Below the pieces are notes generated by a model. It was not told the DNA's origin. It searched no databases and saw only the letters and a list, made by a program, of their open reading frames with translations. This document shows positions 8,692-17,080 of a stretch of 64,000 nucleotides of DNA, in pieces (positions within the stretch are counted from its first letter, which is position 1; the number at the start of each line of letters is the position of its first letter). Made by a program: the position numbers and the translations under genes. Where the stretch lies: positions 1-64,000 of the forward strand of contig CAYMPV010000006.1 in the NCBI GenBank assembly GCA_964392305.1, written 5' to 3'. The stretch comes from JACKIC01 sp964392305. GTDB taxonomy: Bacteria; Planctomycetota; UBA1135; UBA2386.

Positions 8692-9000
8692 ATGCAAGAG
8701 CGAATCCAAATCCGGATGGAGGCCTACGACTACGAGGCCCTCGACCAGGCGGCTCTCGACATCGTCGAGACCTCCAAGCGCACGGGTGCGCGCGTTGCCG
8801 GGCCGGTGCCGTTGCCGACGCGGATCGAGCGTTACACGGTGCTGCGTTCGCCGCACATCGACAAGAAGAGCCGCGAGCAGTTCGAGGTCCGGACGCACAA
8901 GCGGCTGATCTACATCTCCGAGCCGTCCACCAAGACCGTGGATGCCCTGAGCAAGCTCAACATGCCGGCGGGTGTCGACATCCGCATCAAGGCCTGCTGA
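8692..9000 (+). CDS. rpsJ: 30S ribosomal protein S10
   Basis: The 102-residue protein has the standard S10 length and conserved segments (TGARVAGPVPLPTRIERY, EVRTHKRLI, LPAGVDIRIKA-like end). S10 (NusE) is both a small-subunit protein and an antitermination partner of NusB. It opens the long cluster behind a promoter and a folded leader. The next gene is rplD, 98 bp away, not the usual rplC. Confidence 0.97.
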   Translation: MQERIQIRMEAYDYEALDQAALDIVETSKRTGARVAGPVPLPTRIERYTVLRSPHIDKKSREQFEVRTHKRLIYISEPSTKTVDALSKLNMPAGVDIRIKAC

Positions 9001-9098
9001 TCGTTGTCGCCGGATTCGCGCGCGCCGGACTGCCGGCGCCGTCCGAGTGGTCCGGCCGTCGTCACACACAAGCTTCCGAATAGTTGGTTCAACCAGAC

Positions 9099-9737
9099 AT
9101 GGTCGAAGTCAAAGTCCTCGAAGGTGGTTCGCTCAAGTCGGCGCAAGTCGATGCTTCGGCCTTCGGTTCCCGCGTGCTCGGACGGACGCTCAAGGATGCG
9201 GTCGTCATGTACGAGGCCAACGTTCGCGCTGGCACCGTGCAGGCAAAGACGCGCACGATGGTGCGCGGCGGCAACAAGAAGCTCTGGAAGCAGAAGCACA
9301 CCGGCCGCGCCCGCATGGGCACGACCAAGTCGCCGCTGTGGCGCGGCGGTGGCCGTATCCACCCGCCGGAGCCGCGCGACCACGCCTACTCGATGCCCAA
9401 GCAGGCGCGTCGCGTGGCGCTGCGCAATGCGATCTTCACCAAGTTCCGCGACGGTGAAGTCGCGGTCGCCTCGGGTTGGCCGCAGGACAAGCCGAGCACC
9501 AAGAGCGCTTTCGGCATCCTCGGGCAGCTCGGCATGAACCGCAGCGCGACCGTGGTCACGACGACCAATGACCGCAACCTGGTCAAGTCGCTGCGCAACG
9601 TGCCGCTGGTCGACGTGCGCACGGTCGACGACCTCAACGCGCGCCAGGTGTTGCTGCGCCGTTATCTGGTGCTGACCCCGGACGCGCTCGCCGCGATCCA
9701 GCAGCGATTCGGCCAGGAAGCCAAGAAGGAGTCGTGA
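9099..9737 (+). CDS. rplD: 50S ribosomal protein L4
   Basis: The 212-residue protein from ATG 9099 has the L4 core with the extended exit-tunnel loop (NKKLWKQKHTGRARMGTTKSPLWRGGG) and the conserved RDHAYSMPKQARRVALRNA block. An in-frame TTG at 9084 could add five residues but has no better ribosome-binding site. It follows rpsJ directly, so the L3 gene that normally sits between them is absent here. It ends 2 bp before rplW. Confidence 0.96.
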   Translation: MVEVKVLEGGSLKSAQVDASAFGSRVLGRTLKDAVVMYEANVRAGTVQAKTRTMVRGGNKKLWKQKHTGRARMGTTKSPLWRGGGRIHPPEPRDHAYSMPKQARRVALRNAIFTKFRDGEVAVASGWPQDKPSTKSAFGILGQLGMNRSATVVTTTNDRNLVKSLRNVPLVDVRTVDDLNARQVLLRRYLVLTPDALAAIQQRFGQEAKKES

Positions 9738-9739
9738 TC

Positions 9740-10030
9740 ATGGCCAACGTCAATCAGTACTACGATCTGGTCCGTCGTCCGGTCGTCACCGAGAAGAGCT
9801 CGGTGATGCAGGGTCTGCGCAACCAGTTCACCTTCGAGGTTGCCTCGGGCGCCAACAAGTCCGAGGTCAAGAAGGCCATCGAGACGCTGTTCTCGGTCAA
9901 GGTCGAGAAGGTCAACATGCTCAGCATGCCGCACAAGGCCAAACGCACGTTCGGCCGCCCCGGCCAGACCAAGCCCTGGAAGAAGGCGGTCGTCACCTTG
10001 CGCAAGGGCGAGACCATCGACGTCGCGTAG
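9740..10030 (+). CDS. rplW: 50S ribosomal protein L23
   Basis: The protein is 96 residues from ATG 9740; a GTG at 9734 overlaps the rplD stop and is less likely. YYDLVRRPVVTEKSS matches the L23 N-terminus, and the GRPGQTKPWKKAVVTL stretch is the rRNA-binding hairpin. L23 lies at the tunnel exit and docks trigger factor and SRP. Confidence 0.95.
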   Translation: MANVNQYYDLVRRPVVTEKSSVMQGLRNQFTFEVASGANKSEVKKAIETLFSVKVEKVNMLSMPHKAKRTFGRPGQTKPWKKAVVTLRKGETIDVA

Positions 10031-10103
10031 CGCCCGTCAGGACGCACCGCACACCCGAGTGCCGCACCAAGCACGAACCACCAAGCTACGCCGAGAGATT
10101 CCC

Positions 10104-10964
10104 ATGCCAGTCAAGGTCTACAAGCCAACGTCCGCCGGCCGACGCAACTCGTCGGTGCTGGACTTCAGCCACCTGACGAAGGGCAAGCGCCGTGAGAAGA
10201 GCCTCACCGAGCGGCTGCACGACAAGACCGGGCGCAACGCGCTGGGTCACATCACCAGTCGTTTCCGCGGCGGTGGCATGCGCAAGATGTACCGCAAGGT
10301 CGACTTCCTGCGCAGCAAGGACGACATCCAGGCGACGGTCGCGGCGATCGAATACGACCCCAACCGCACGGCCGACCTCGCGTTGCTGCACTACGCCGAC
10401 GGTGAGAAGCGCTACATCCTGGCCCCCAAGGGTCTGGTCGTCGGCATGAAGGTCGTGTCGGGTCGCAAGTGCGATCCCGAAGTCGGCAACAGCATGCCGC
10501 TCGAGACGATTCCGGTCGGCCTGCAGGTCCACAACGTCGAACTGCAACCCGGTCGCGGCGGCCAGCTCGCCCGCGCCGCCGGCGGCACCTGTCAGCTGAT
10601 GGCGCGCGAAGGCGACTACGCCACGCTGGTGCTGCCGTCGGGCGAGATGCGCAAGGTTCCGGTCAAGTGCCGCGCCACGATCGGCGAGATCGGCAACGCC
10701 GACTGGCAGAACGTGCGTTGGGGCAAGGCCGGCCGCGTGCGCTACATGGGCCGCCGCCCGCACAACCGCGGCACCGCCCAGAACCCCGTGACTCACCCGA
10801 TGGGTGGTGGCGAAGGCCGCACCGGTGGTGGTCGTCATCCGTGTTCTCCGACCGGCGTGCTGGCGAAGGGTGGCAAGACCCGTCGCGGCAAGGCGGCGAG
10901 CAACAAGTTCATCCTGCGTCGCCGTTCGCCGGGCAAGCATGTCTCGGTCGGTAGCGGCAGCTAG
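10104..10964 (+). CDS. rplB: 50S ribosomal protein L2
   Basis: The 286-residue protein is close to the usual 275. It has the oligonucleotide-binding and SH3-like domains (SRFRGGGMRKMYRKVDF, AIEYDPNRTA) and the C-terminal RGTAQNPVTHPMGGGEGR segment with the histidine region near the peptidyl-transferase centre. It starts at ATG 10104, 73 bp after rplW; the frame open further upstream overlaps rplW and is not used. Confidence 0.97.
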   Translation: MPVKVYKPTSAGRRNSSVLDFSHLTKGKRREKSLTERLHDKTGRNALGHITSRFRGGGMRKMYRKVDFLRSKDDIQATVAAIEYDPNRTADLALLHYADGEKRYILAPKGLVVGMKVVSGRKCDPEVGNSMPLETIPVGLQVHNVELQPGRGGQLARAAGGTCQLMAREGDYATLVLPSGEMRKVPVKCRATIGEIGNADWQNVRWGKAGRVRYMGRRPHNRGTAQNPVTHPMGGGEGRTGGGRHPCSPTGVLAKGGKTRRGKAASNKFILRRRSPGKHVSVGSGS

Positions 10965-11026
10965 TCCCGTCACGCCACCAACCGACAGGCTTCCAGAAGC
11001 ACGCAGTCACACGAGGATCCACAGCG

Positions 11027-11302
11027 ATGAGCCGTAGTATCAAGAAGGGGCCCTTCGTCCACCCGAAGCTGCTCAAGAAGGTCGAGGCGCTGAACCAGAA
11101 GGGTTCGCGCGATCCGATCCAGACCTGGTCGCGTGCGAGCGTGATCCTGCCCGACTTCGTCGGCCACACGTTCAACGTGCACAACGGGCGCGTGTTCCTC
11201 AAGGTCTACGTGACCGAGGACATGGTCGGCCACCGTCTCGGCGAGTTCTCGCCGACGCGCACCTTCCGCGGTCACGCCAGCAAGAAGGACGGTGCCAAGT
11301 GA
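11027..11302 (+). CDS. rpsS: 30S ribosomal protein S19
   Basis: The 91-residue protein is typical of S19, with MSRSIKKGPFVHPKLLKKVE and the conserved TVHNG(R)VFLKVYVTEDMVGHRLGEFSPTRTFRGH-type block. Its TGA overlaps the GTG of rplV by 4 bp (GTGA), suggesting translational coupling. Confidence 0.97.
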   Translation: MSRSIKKGPFVHPKLLKKVEALNQKGSRDPIQTWSRASVILPDFVGHTFNVHNGRVFLKVYVTEDMVGHRLGEFSPTRTFRGHASKKDGAK

Positions 11303-11685
11303 GTTTCGAAGTCCGAGCCGTGCACCGCGGTTGCCAGATGGGGGCCTACAAGGCTCGCCGCGTCCTGGAACTGATCCGCGGTCGTTCCGCCAGCCAGGCG
11401 CTGGACGATCTCCGCCACGATCGTCACCGCGCGTCGCGCTACATCTACAAGGTGCTGGCTTCGGCCGTCGCCAACGCGCTGCAGAACCCTGCCGTGCGCG
11501 CCAATCGCCTCGTCGTGTCCAAGACCTGGGCGCACGACGGCCCGCCGCTGCCCGGCGGTATGCGCGTTCGTCCCGGTCCGCAGGGGCGCGCGATGCCCAT
11601 CAAGAAGCGCACCTGCCACATCCACGTCTACGTCGCCGATCCCCAGGCGGCCGCCGCGCAGGGCGAAGCCGGAGGGGAGGAATAG
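11299..11685 (+). CDS. rplV: 50S ribosomal protein L22
   Basis: The protein is 128 residues from a GTG overlapping the rpsS stop. It has the L22 core (GAYKARRVLELIRGRSASQAL) and the long hairpin that lines the exit tunnel (GGMRVRPGPQGRAMPIKKRTCHIHVYV). A Gly/Ala/Glu-rich tail of about 12 residues follows. A strong GGAGGGGAGG ribosome-binding site at its 3' end serves rpsC, 4 bp downstream. Confidence 0.95.
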   Translation: MSFEVRAVHRGCQMGAYKARRVLELIRGRSASQALDDLRHDRHRASRYIYKVLASAVANALQNPAVRANRLVVSKTWAHDGPPLPGGMRVRPGPQGRAMPIKKRTCHIHVYVADPQAAAAQGEAGGEE

Positions 11686-11689
11686 TCCC

Positions 11690-12376
11690 ATGGGCCAGAA
11701 GATTCACCCGACCGGTTTCCGTATCGCCATCACCGAGCAGTGGCGCTCGCGCTGGTACGCGAACAAGAAGGACTTCGCGAAGAACCTGCTCGAGGATCAC
11801 AAGATCCGCAAGTTCATCCGCAAGGAATGGCAGTTCGCAGCGATCCCGAAGGTCGAGATCGAGCGCACGGGCGAGCTGGTCACGGTGTTCGTGCACACGG
11901 CCCGTCCCGGCGTCCTGATCGGCAAGAAGGGCACCAAGGTCGACGAGTTCCGTCAGGAACTCGAGAAGCTCACCGGCAAGCCGGTGCGCATGAAGATCAT
12001 CGAGATCCACCGTCCGGAGATGGAGGCCAACCTCGTCGCCGAGGCGGTCGCCGAGCAGCTCGGCAAGCGCATCAACTACCGTCGCGCCCTCAAGAAGGTC
12101 GCCGACACGTCGATGGCCGCTGGTGCCAAGGGCATCAAGATCCGCGTCGCCGGTCGCCTGCAGGGCGCCGAGATGTCGCGCGTCGGCAACTTCCGCAAGG
12201 GTCGCATCCCCTGCACGACGTTGCGCGCCCAGCTCGACTACGGCTTCGCCACGTGCGCCACGAAGTACGGCACGCTCGGCTGCAAGGTCTGGATCTTCAA
12301 GGGTGAGTACGGTCCCGGCGAGACCACCTGCGGCCTGTTGCCGGTGCGCACCGTGGGCGATCGTCCCGCTAGCTGA
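11690..12376 (+). CDS. rpsC: 30S ribosomal protein S3
   Basis: The 228-residue protein has the S3 N-terminus MGQKIHPTGFRIAI, a KH domain with the PGVLIGKKGTKVDE GxxG loop, and the C-terminal S3 domain (GRLQGAEMSRVGNFRKGRIPCTTLRAQLDYGF). S3 lies at the mRNA entry and contributes to helicase activity of the 30S subunit. Confidence 0.97.
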   Translation: MGQKIHPTGFRIAITEQWRSRWYANKKDFAKNLLEDHKIRKFIRKEWQFAAIPKVEIERTGELVTVFVHTARPGVLIGKKGTKVDEFRQELEKLTGKPVRMKIIEIHRPEMEANLVAEAVAEQLGKRINYRRALKKVADTSMAAGAKGIKIRVAGRLQGAEMSRVGNFRKGRIPCTTLRAQLDYGFATCATKYGTLGCKVWIFKGEYGPGETTCGLLPVRTVGDRPAS

Positions 12377-12444
12377 GCCGCGCGCGACGCCCGGTAGAAA
12401 CCCGATCATCGAACACCCAAGCGAACTGAACTGAGGTACTGGCC

Positions 12445-12855
12445 ATGTTGATGCCCAAGAGAACGAAGTGGCGCAAGCAGATGCGCGGTCGCATCCGCGG
12501 CGAAGCCACGCGCGGCAACGAGGTCGCGTTCGGTGAATTCGGTCTGCAGGCGCTCGAGCCGGGCTGGGTGCCGGCGCGCGTCATCGAGGCGGGTCGTATC
12601 GCGATCTCCCGCAACGCGCCCGAGGCCAAGAGCTGGATCCGCATCTTCCCGCACAAGTCGGTGTCGAAGAAGCCGGCCGAGACCCGTCAGGGCACCGGCA
12701 AGGGCGACGTCGAGTTCTGGTGCGCGATCGTCAAGCCCGGGACCATCATCTACGAGGTCGACGGCGTGACCGAGGACGTCGCCAAGCGCGCCTTCAACCG
12801 CGTCGCTCACAAGTTTCCCGTCAAGGTCCGCCTGGTCCGTCGCCGTCACGGCTGA
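12445..12855 (+). CDS. rplP: 50S ribosomal protein L16
   Basis: The 136-residue protein is of normal length. It starts MLMPKRTKWRKQMRGR and keeps the conserved KGDVEFWCAIVKPGTIIYEVDGV and LPVKVRLV-like end. L16 organises the A-site region of the 50S subunit. It is 68 bp after rpsC and 18 bp before rpmC. Confidence 0.97.
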   Translation: MLMPKRTKWRKQMRGRIRGEATRGNEVAFGEFGLQALEPGWVPARVIEAGRIAISRNAPEAKSWIRIFPHKSVSKKPAETRQGTGKGDVEFWCAIVKPGTIIYEVDGVTEDVAKRAFNRVAHKFPVKVRLVRRRHG

Positions 12856-12873
12856 TACCCAACGAGTTTGCAG

Positions 12874-13080
12874 ATGAACAAGGCCATCAAGGAAGTCCGC
12901 GGCAACGACACGCACGACCTCGAAGTGCAGCTCGGTGAGCTCCGCAAGGAGCAGTTCCAGCTGCGTTTTCGCGGCGCCGAGCAGGGCGCACGCCCGTCGC
13001 GTCAGCGTGAGATCCGTCGCACCATCGCCCGCATCCTGACCGTCATCGGCGAGCGTAAGCAGACCGCTGCCAAGAGCTGA
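12874..13080 (+). CDS. rpmC: 50S ribosomal protein L29
   Basis: The protein is 68 residues from ATG 12874 (a TTG at 12868 is a weaker start). It shows the two-helix L29 pattern with LGELRKEQFQLRFRGAEQGARPSRQREIRRTIARILTVI. It sits in its canonical place between rplP and rpsQ. Confidence 0.93.
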   Translation: MNKAIKEVRGNDTHDLEVQLGELRKEQFQLRFRGAEQGARPSRQREIRRTIARILTVIGERKQTAAKS

Positions 13081-13090
13081 GCATCCGATC

Positions 13091-13405
13091 ATGAGCAACG
13101 AAACCAATAGCGCGCCCTCGGGTCCGGCCTCGGCCGACCGCAGCAACCTGCGCAAGGTGATGCGCGGCACTGTCGTGTCGAACAAGATGCAGAAGACGAT
13201 CGTGGTCCAGGTCGACCGCAAGGTCCGGCACCCGATCTACGAGAAGTTCGTCTCGCGCCGCACCAAGCTGCACGCGCACGACGAGGCCGGCGAAGCCAAG
13301 ATCGGCGACACCGTCGAGGTCATGCAGACCCGCCCGCTCAGCAAGCTCAAGCGCTGGCGCCTGATCCGCATCGTTCACCGTGCGCCAGGTAGTGAGCTGG
13401 CCTGA
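13091..13405 (+). CDS. rpsQ: 30S ribosomal protein S17
   Basis: The 104-residue protein is about 18 residues longer than the usual S17, because of an N-terminal Ser/Asn/Ala-rich leader before RKVMRGTVVSNKMQKTIVV. The OB-fold core and the GDTVEVMQTRPLSKLKRWRLI end are conserved. The stop lies in a 14-bp tandem repeat. Confidence 0.95.
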   Translation: MSNETNSAPSGPASADRSNLRKVMRGTVVSNKMQKTIVVQVDRKVRHPIYEKFVSRRTKLHAHDEAGEAKIGDTVEVMQTRPLSKLKRWRLIRIVHRAPGSELA

Positions 13406-13419
13406 GTGAACTGGCCTGA
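13392..13419 (+). repeat. 14-bp tandem duplication spanning the rpsQ stop
   Basis: gtgagctggcctga (13392-13405) is followed directly by gtgaactggcctga (13406-13419), with one mismatch. Each copy ends in TGA; the first TGA is the rpsQ stop. Confidence 0.85.
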
Positions 13420-13471
13420 ATAACAGCACACCGCTCCAACAGATCGCAGCGCAGCACAGCAGGAGAAGCAG

Positions 13472-13840
13472 ATGATCCAGGAAATGTCGATGCTCGATGT
13501 GGCCGACAACACCGGCGCCAAACGCGCCATGTGTGTCAAGGTCCTCGGCGGCAGCGGCCGGCGTTACGCCTCGGTCGGCGACGTCATCGTCGCCGTCGTC
13601 AAGAAGGCGCTGCCGACCGGTGAGGTGAAGGAACACGAAGTCGTCAAGGGCGTCGTGGTCCGCACCAGCAAGCCGGTGCGCCGCGAGGACGGCTCCTACA
13701 TCCGCTTCGATCGCAATGCCCTCGTCGTGATCGACAAGGACAACAACCCGCGAGGCACGCGCATCTTCGGCGCCGTCGCTCGCGAGTTGCGCGATCGCAA
13801 CTTCATGAAGATCGTCAGCCTCGCCGAGGAGGTCGTCTGA
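13472..13840 (+). CDS. rplN: 50S ribosomal protein L14
   Basis: The 122-residue protein matches L14 exactly in length. It starts MIQEMSMLDVADNTGAKRAMCVKVLGG and ends RELRDRNFMKIVSLAEEVV. An AGGAG ribosome-binding site precedes the ATG. Its TGA shares one base with the rplX ATG (TGATG). Confidence 0.97.
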   Translation: MIQEMSMLDVADNTGAKRAMCVKVLGGSGRRYASVGDVIVAVVKKALPTGEVKEHEVVKGVVVRTSKPVRREDGSYIRFDRNALVVIDKDNNPRGTRIFGAVARELRDRNFMKIVSLAEEVV

Positions 13841-14187
13841 TGCTCACCAACAAGCCCAAGCCCAAGCGCCAGGCGCTGCACGTCAAGAAGGGCGACAAGG
13901 TCGTCGTGCACTCGGGCCAGTACAAGTCCAACGAGCCCCGCGAGGTGCTCAAGGTCGATCTGCTGAAGGGCAGGGTGATCGTGCAAGGCGTCAACCTGCG
14001 GTGGAAGCACCAGCGCCGTTCGCAGGAGAACCCCAAGGGCGGTCGCGTGCAGCTCGAGATGCCGATCCCGGCCAGCAAGGTGCTGCTGTTCAGCGAGAAG
14101 CTGGGCAAGGGCACGAGGACCAAGATCGCCGTCGTCGACGGCAAGAAGCGCCGCGTCGGCGTGAAGTGCGGCACTCAGTTCGACTAG
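13840..14187 (+). CDS. rplX: 50S ribosomal protein L24
   Basis: The 115-residue protein has a KOW motif (KKGDKVVVHSGQYK) and the L24 continuation VIVQGVNLRWKHQRRSQENPKGGRVQLEMPIPASKV. It is translationally coupled to rplN by a one-base overlap. L24 initiates 50S assembly. The last five codons and the TAG are duplicated in tandem (14173-14208). Confidence 0.95.
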   Translation: MLTNKPKPKRQALHVKKGDKVVVHSGQYKSNEPREVLKVDLLKGRVIVQGVNLRWKHQRRSQENPKGGRVQLEMPIPASKVLLFSEKLGKGTRTKIAVVDGKKRRVGVKCGTQFD

Positions 14188-14208
14188 CTGACTCAGTTCG
14201 ACTAGCTG
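14173..14208 (+). repeat. 18-bp perfect tandem duplication spanning the rplX stop
   Basis: actcagttcgactagctg occurs at 14173-14190 and again at 14191-14208 without mismatch. The copy covers the last four sense codons (Thr-Gln-Phe-Asp), the TAG and the next codon, so the second copy repeats an in-frame TAG. Confidence 0.95.
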
Positions 14209-14264
14209 ATCGGCGGCATTCTGATCAGCAGCAGTAGCGACCCATAGCATTCCCGAGAATCCCG

Positions 14265-14825
<561 letters not shown>

Positions 14826-14856
14826 GGCCCCACGGCCTGACCCTTCAAAGAAACTC

Positions 14857-14870
14857 GCTGTTCGAACAGC
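14857..14870. other. 14-bp perfect palindrome in the rplE-rpsN spacer
   Basis: gctgttcgaacagc reads the same on both strands. As RNA it would give a 5-bp stem with a TCGA loop. The function is unknown; the spacer is less GC-rich than its surroundings and could also hold an internal promoter. Confidence 0.4.
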
Positions 14871-14949
14871 ACCACCTTCAAACGCAGTCGCAACGCCAAT
14901 AGTCGTCGCCGACAACGCGAACCCGAACCGTTAGCCAAAGCAAACTGTC

Positions 14950-15135
14950 ATGGCAAAGAAGTGCTTGAGGATCAAGCAGCAGCGCCCAGCGAAGTTCTCG
15001 TCGCGCCGCTACAACCGCTGCCAGATCTGTGGTCGCGCGCGGGCCTATTACCGCAAGTTCGGCATCTGTCGGTGCTGTTTCCGCCAATTGGCGCTGCAGG
15101 GGGAGATCCCCGGCGTGCGCAAGGCTTCGTGGTAG
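14950..15135 (+). CDS. rpsN: 30S ribosomal protein S14, zinc-binding type
   Basis: The 61-residue short S14 form carries zinc ligands Cys24, Cys27, Cys40 and Cys43 (CxxC-x12-CxxC). The long zinc-free form found in Proteobacteria is about 100 residues. It ends 12 bp before rpsH. Confidence 0.96.
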   Translation: MAKKCLRIKQQRPAKFSSRRYNRCQICGRARAYYRKFGICRCCFRQLALQGEIPGVRKASW

Positions 15136-15147
15136 GAGAACTGAGTC

Positions 15148-15543
15148 ATGATGACCGATCCTATTGCTGACATGCTCACCCGCATGCGCAACGCTCTGAT
15201 CAGCGGTTCGTCGGCCTGCGTGCTTCCCGGAAGCCGCCTGAAGGTCGCGATCCTCGATGCGATGAAGCGTGAAGGCTTCATCCAAGGTTACGAGGTCGGC
15301 TCGCAAGGGCCGCGCTCTTCGATTCGCGTCGAGTTCCGTTACGGACCCGACGGTGAGAAGGTGATCACCTCGCTCAATCGTTTCAGCCGCCCCGGCTGTC
15401 GTCGTTACCGTGCCTGTGGCGATCTGCCCAAGGTGCGGGGTGGCCTCGGCATCGCGGTGGTCTCGACCAACCAGGGCGTGCTGTCCGACCGCGAGTGTCG
15501 GCAGCGTCGCGTTGGTGGTGAGGTCCTGTGCACGGTCGACTGA
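15148..15543 (+). CDS. rpsH: 30S ribosomal protein S8
   Basis: The 131-residue protein has the S8 N-terminus (M)MTDPIADMLTRMRNAL and the conserved C-terminal GLGIAVVSTNQGVLSDRECRQRRVGGEVLCTV. S8 binds 16S helix 21 and in E. coli represses the spc operon. It lies 90 bp before rplF. Confidence 0.97.
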   Translation: MMTDPIADMLTRMRNALISGSSACVLPGSRLKVAILDAMKREGFIQGYEVGSQGPRSSIRVEFRYGPDGEKVITSLNRFSRPGCRRYRACGDLPKVRGGLGIAVVSTNQGVLSDRECRQRRVGGEVLCTVD

Positions 15544-15633
15544 CCGTCATGCTTCGTTCCACGCCGCTCCGCTCCGGTCTGAACTGCTAGAGCCTGCACT
15601 GATTCTGCCCACACGGGCGACCAGAGGTTTCCA

Positions 15634-16179
15634 ATGTCACGTATCGGCAAGATGCCAATCGATGTTCCCAAGGGTGTGACCGTTTCGGTCGACGCCGGGG
15701 TCGCCGTGGTCAAGGGTGCCAAGGGCCAGCTGTCGCTGAACCTCCGCCCCGAAGTGTCCGTCGCGATCGAGGACGGCGTCGTCCAGGTCACCGCGCACGG
15801 TGAGGAGCGTTTCGCCAATGCGATGCGCGGCACCACGCGTGCCCTGATCGCCAACATGATCGAGGGTGTCACCAAGGGCTATGAGAAGAAGCTCGACATC
15901 TCGGGCGTCGGCTACGAGGCCAACCTCGAGGGCAAGACGCTGGTGCTCAAGCTCGGCTTCAACAAGCCGGTGCGCTTCACCGTGCCGGGCACCGTCGTGG
16001 TCGCGACGCCGACGCTGACCTCTGTGGTCATCAGCGGCACCGACAAGCAGCAGGTCGGCGCGGTCGCCGCATCGATCCGCAAGCTGCGCAAGCCGGAGCC
16101 CTACAAGGGCAAGGGCATCAAGTACAGCGACGAAGTCATCAAGCGCAAGGCGGGCAAGGCGTTCGCCTCGGGCGGCTAG
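15634..16179 (+). CDS. rplF: 50S ribosomal protein L6
   Basis: The 181-residue protein has two L6 repeats: MSRIGKMPIDVPKGVTVSV at the start, and the C-terminal block IRKLRKPEPYKGKGIKYSDEVIKRKAGKAF, which is nearly the family consensus. Confidence 0.97.
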   Translation: MSRIGKMPIDVPKGVTVSVDAGVAVVKGAKGQLSLNLRPEVSVAIEDGVVQVTAHGEERFANAMRGTTRALIANMIEGVTKGYEKKLDISGVGYEANLEGKTLVLKLGFNKPVRFTVPGTVVVATPTLTSVVISGTDKQQVGAVAASIRKLRKPEPYKGKGIKYSDEVIKRKAGKAFASGG

Positions 16180-16197
16180 TAAGCGAGGGTTGCAGCA

Positions 16198-16566
16198 ATG
16201 GTTTCCACCTCACAAAAGCACAGCAGTCGCCGCGGCAAGGCGTTGTCCGTTCGCAAGAAGATGCGTCGGACCACGGCCCGCCCGCGCCTCTCCGTCTTCC
16301 GCAGCCTGAACAACATCTCTTGCCAGGTCATCGACGACCTGCGCGGCCACACGATGGCCGCCGCGTCGACGACGGAGAAGGAGATCAAGGCCGCGCTCGC
16401 AGGGCTCAACAAGACCGATGCCGCGGCGAAGGTCGGAGCGCTGCTCGCCGAACGCGCCAAGCGCGCCGGCGTCGTCAAGGTCGCGTTCGATCGCGGCGCC
16501 TACAAGTATCACGGCCGCATCAAGGCCTTGGCCGACGCGGCTCGCCAAGCCGGCCTGGAGTTCTGA
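16198..16566 (+). CDS. rplR: 50S ribosomal protein L18
   Basis: The 122-residue protein has RPRLSVFRSLNNISCQVIDDL and the conserved end FDRGAYKYHGRIKALADAARQAGLEF. L18 binds 5S rRNA together with L5. rpsE starts 1 bp after its stop. Confidence 0.97.
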   Translation: MVSTSQKHSSRRGKALSVRKKMRRTTARPRLSVFRSLNNISCQVIDDLRGHTMAAASTTEKEIKAALAGLNKTDAAAKVGALLAERAKRAGVVKVAFDRGAYKYHGRIKALADAARQAGLEF

Positions 16567-16567
16567 C

Positions 16568-17080
16568 ATGTCGAAGAGCAAGTTCAACCTGATCCCGATC
16601 GACGAGTCGCTGGCGGCCGACGTCGAAGACGATGTCGTCGCGATCAACCGCTCGGCCGCCGTGGTCAAGGGCGGTCGCCGTTTCTCCTTCAGCGCGCTGA
16701 GCGTCGTGGGCAACCGCAACGGACTGGTCGGCATCGGCTACGGCAAGGGCCGTGAAGTGCCGGGTGCGATCGAGAAGTCGGTCAAGGACGCACGCAAGCA
16801 GATCATGCGCGTGGTCCGTGAAGGCACCACGATCCCGCACCCGGTCGAAGGCTGGTTCTGCTCGACGAAGGTCCGCCTGATTCCGGCGGCGCCGGGCACG
16901 GGCATCATCGCCGGCAAGGCGGTGCGCAAGGTCCTCGAGCGCGCCGGCATCACCGACATCCTCACCAAGAACTACGGCTCGACCAACGCGCTCAACGTCG
17001 TCAAGGCGACGATCGTGGCGCTCGGCAAGCTGCGCAGCCGCGAAGAGACCGTCGCGCTGCGGGGAGTGACCCTCGAATGA
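16568..17080 (+). CDS. rpsE: 30S ribosomal protein S5
   Basis: The 170-residue protein from ATG 16568 has the double-stranded-RNA-binding N-domain (VVKGGRRFSFSALSVVGNRNGLVGIGYGKGREVPGAIEKS) and the C-domain (PAAPGTGIIAGKAVRKVLERAGI). The frame open further upstream lies inside rplR and is not used. It overlaps rplO by 4 bp (ATGA), which leaves no room for rpmD (L30). Confidence 0.97.
   Translation: MSKSKFNLIPIDESLAADVEDDVVAINRSAAVVKGGRRFSFSALSVVGNRNGLVGIGYGKGREVPGAIEKSVKDARKQIMRVVREGTTIPHPVEGWFCSTKVRLIPAAPGTGIIAGKAVRKVLERAGITDILTKNYGSTNALNVVKATIVALGKLRSREETVALRGVTLE

Noticed and set aside
9001..9098. Remnant of rplC between rpsJ and rplD
   Set aside because: The 98 bp show no L3 motif in any frame, only CCGG-rich short repeats.
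14857..14870. LexA-type box (palindrome with GTTCGAAC core)
   Set aside because: The half-site order and spacing do not match known LexA boxes, and it lies inside a ribosomal-protein operon.
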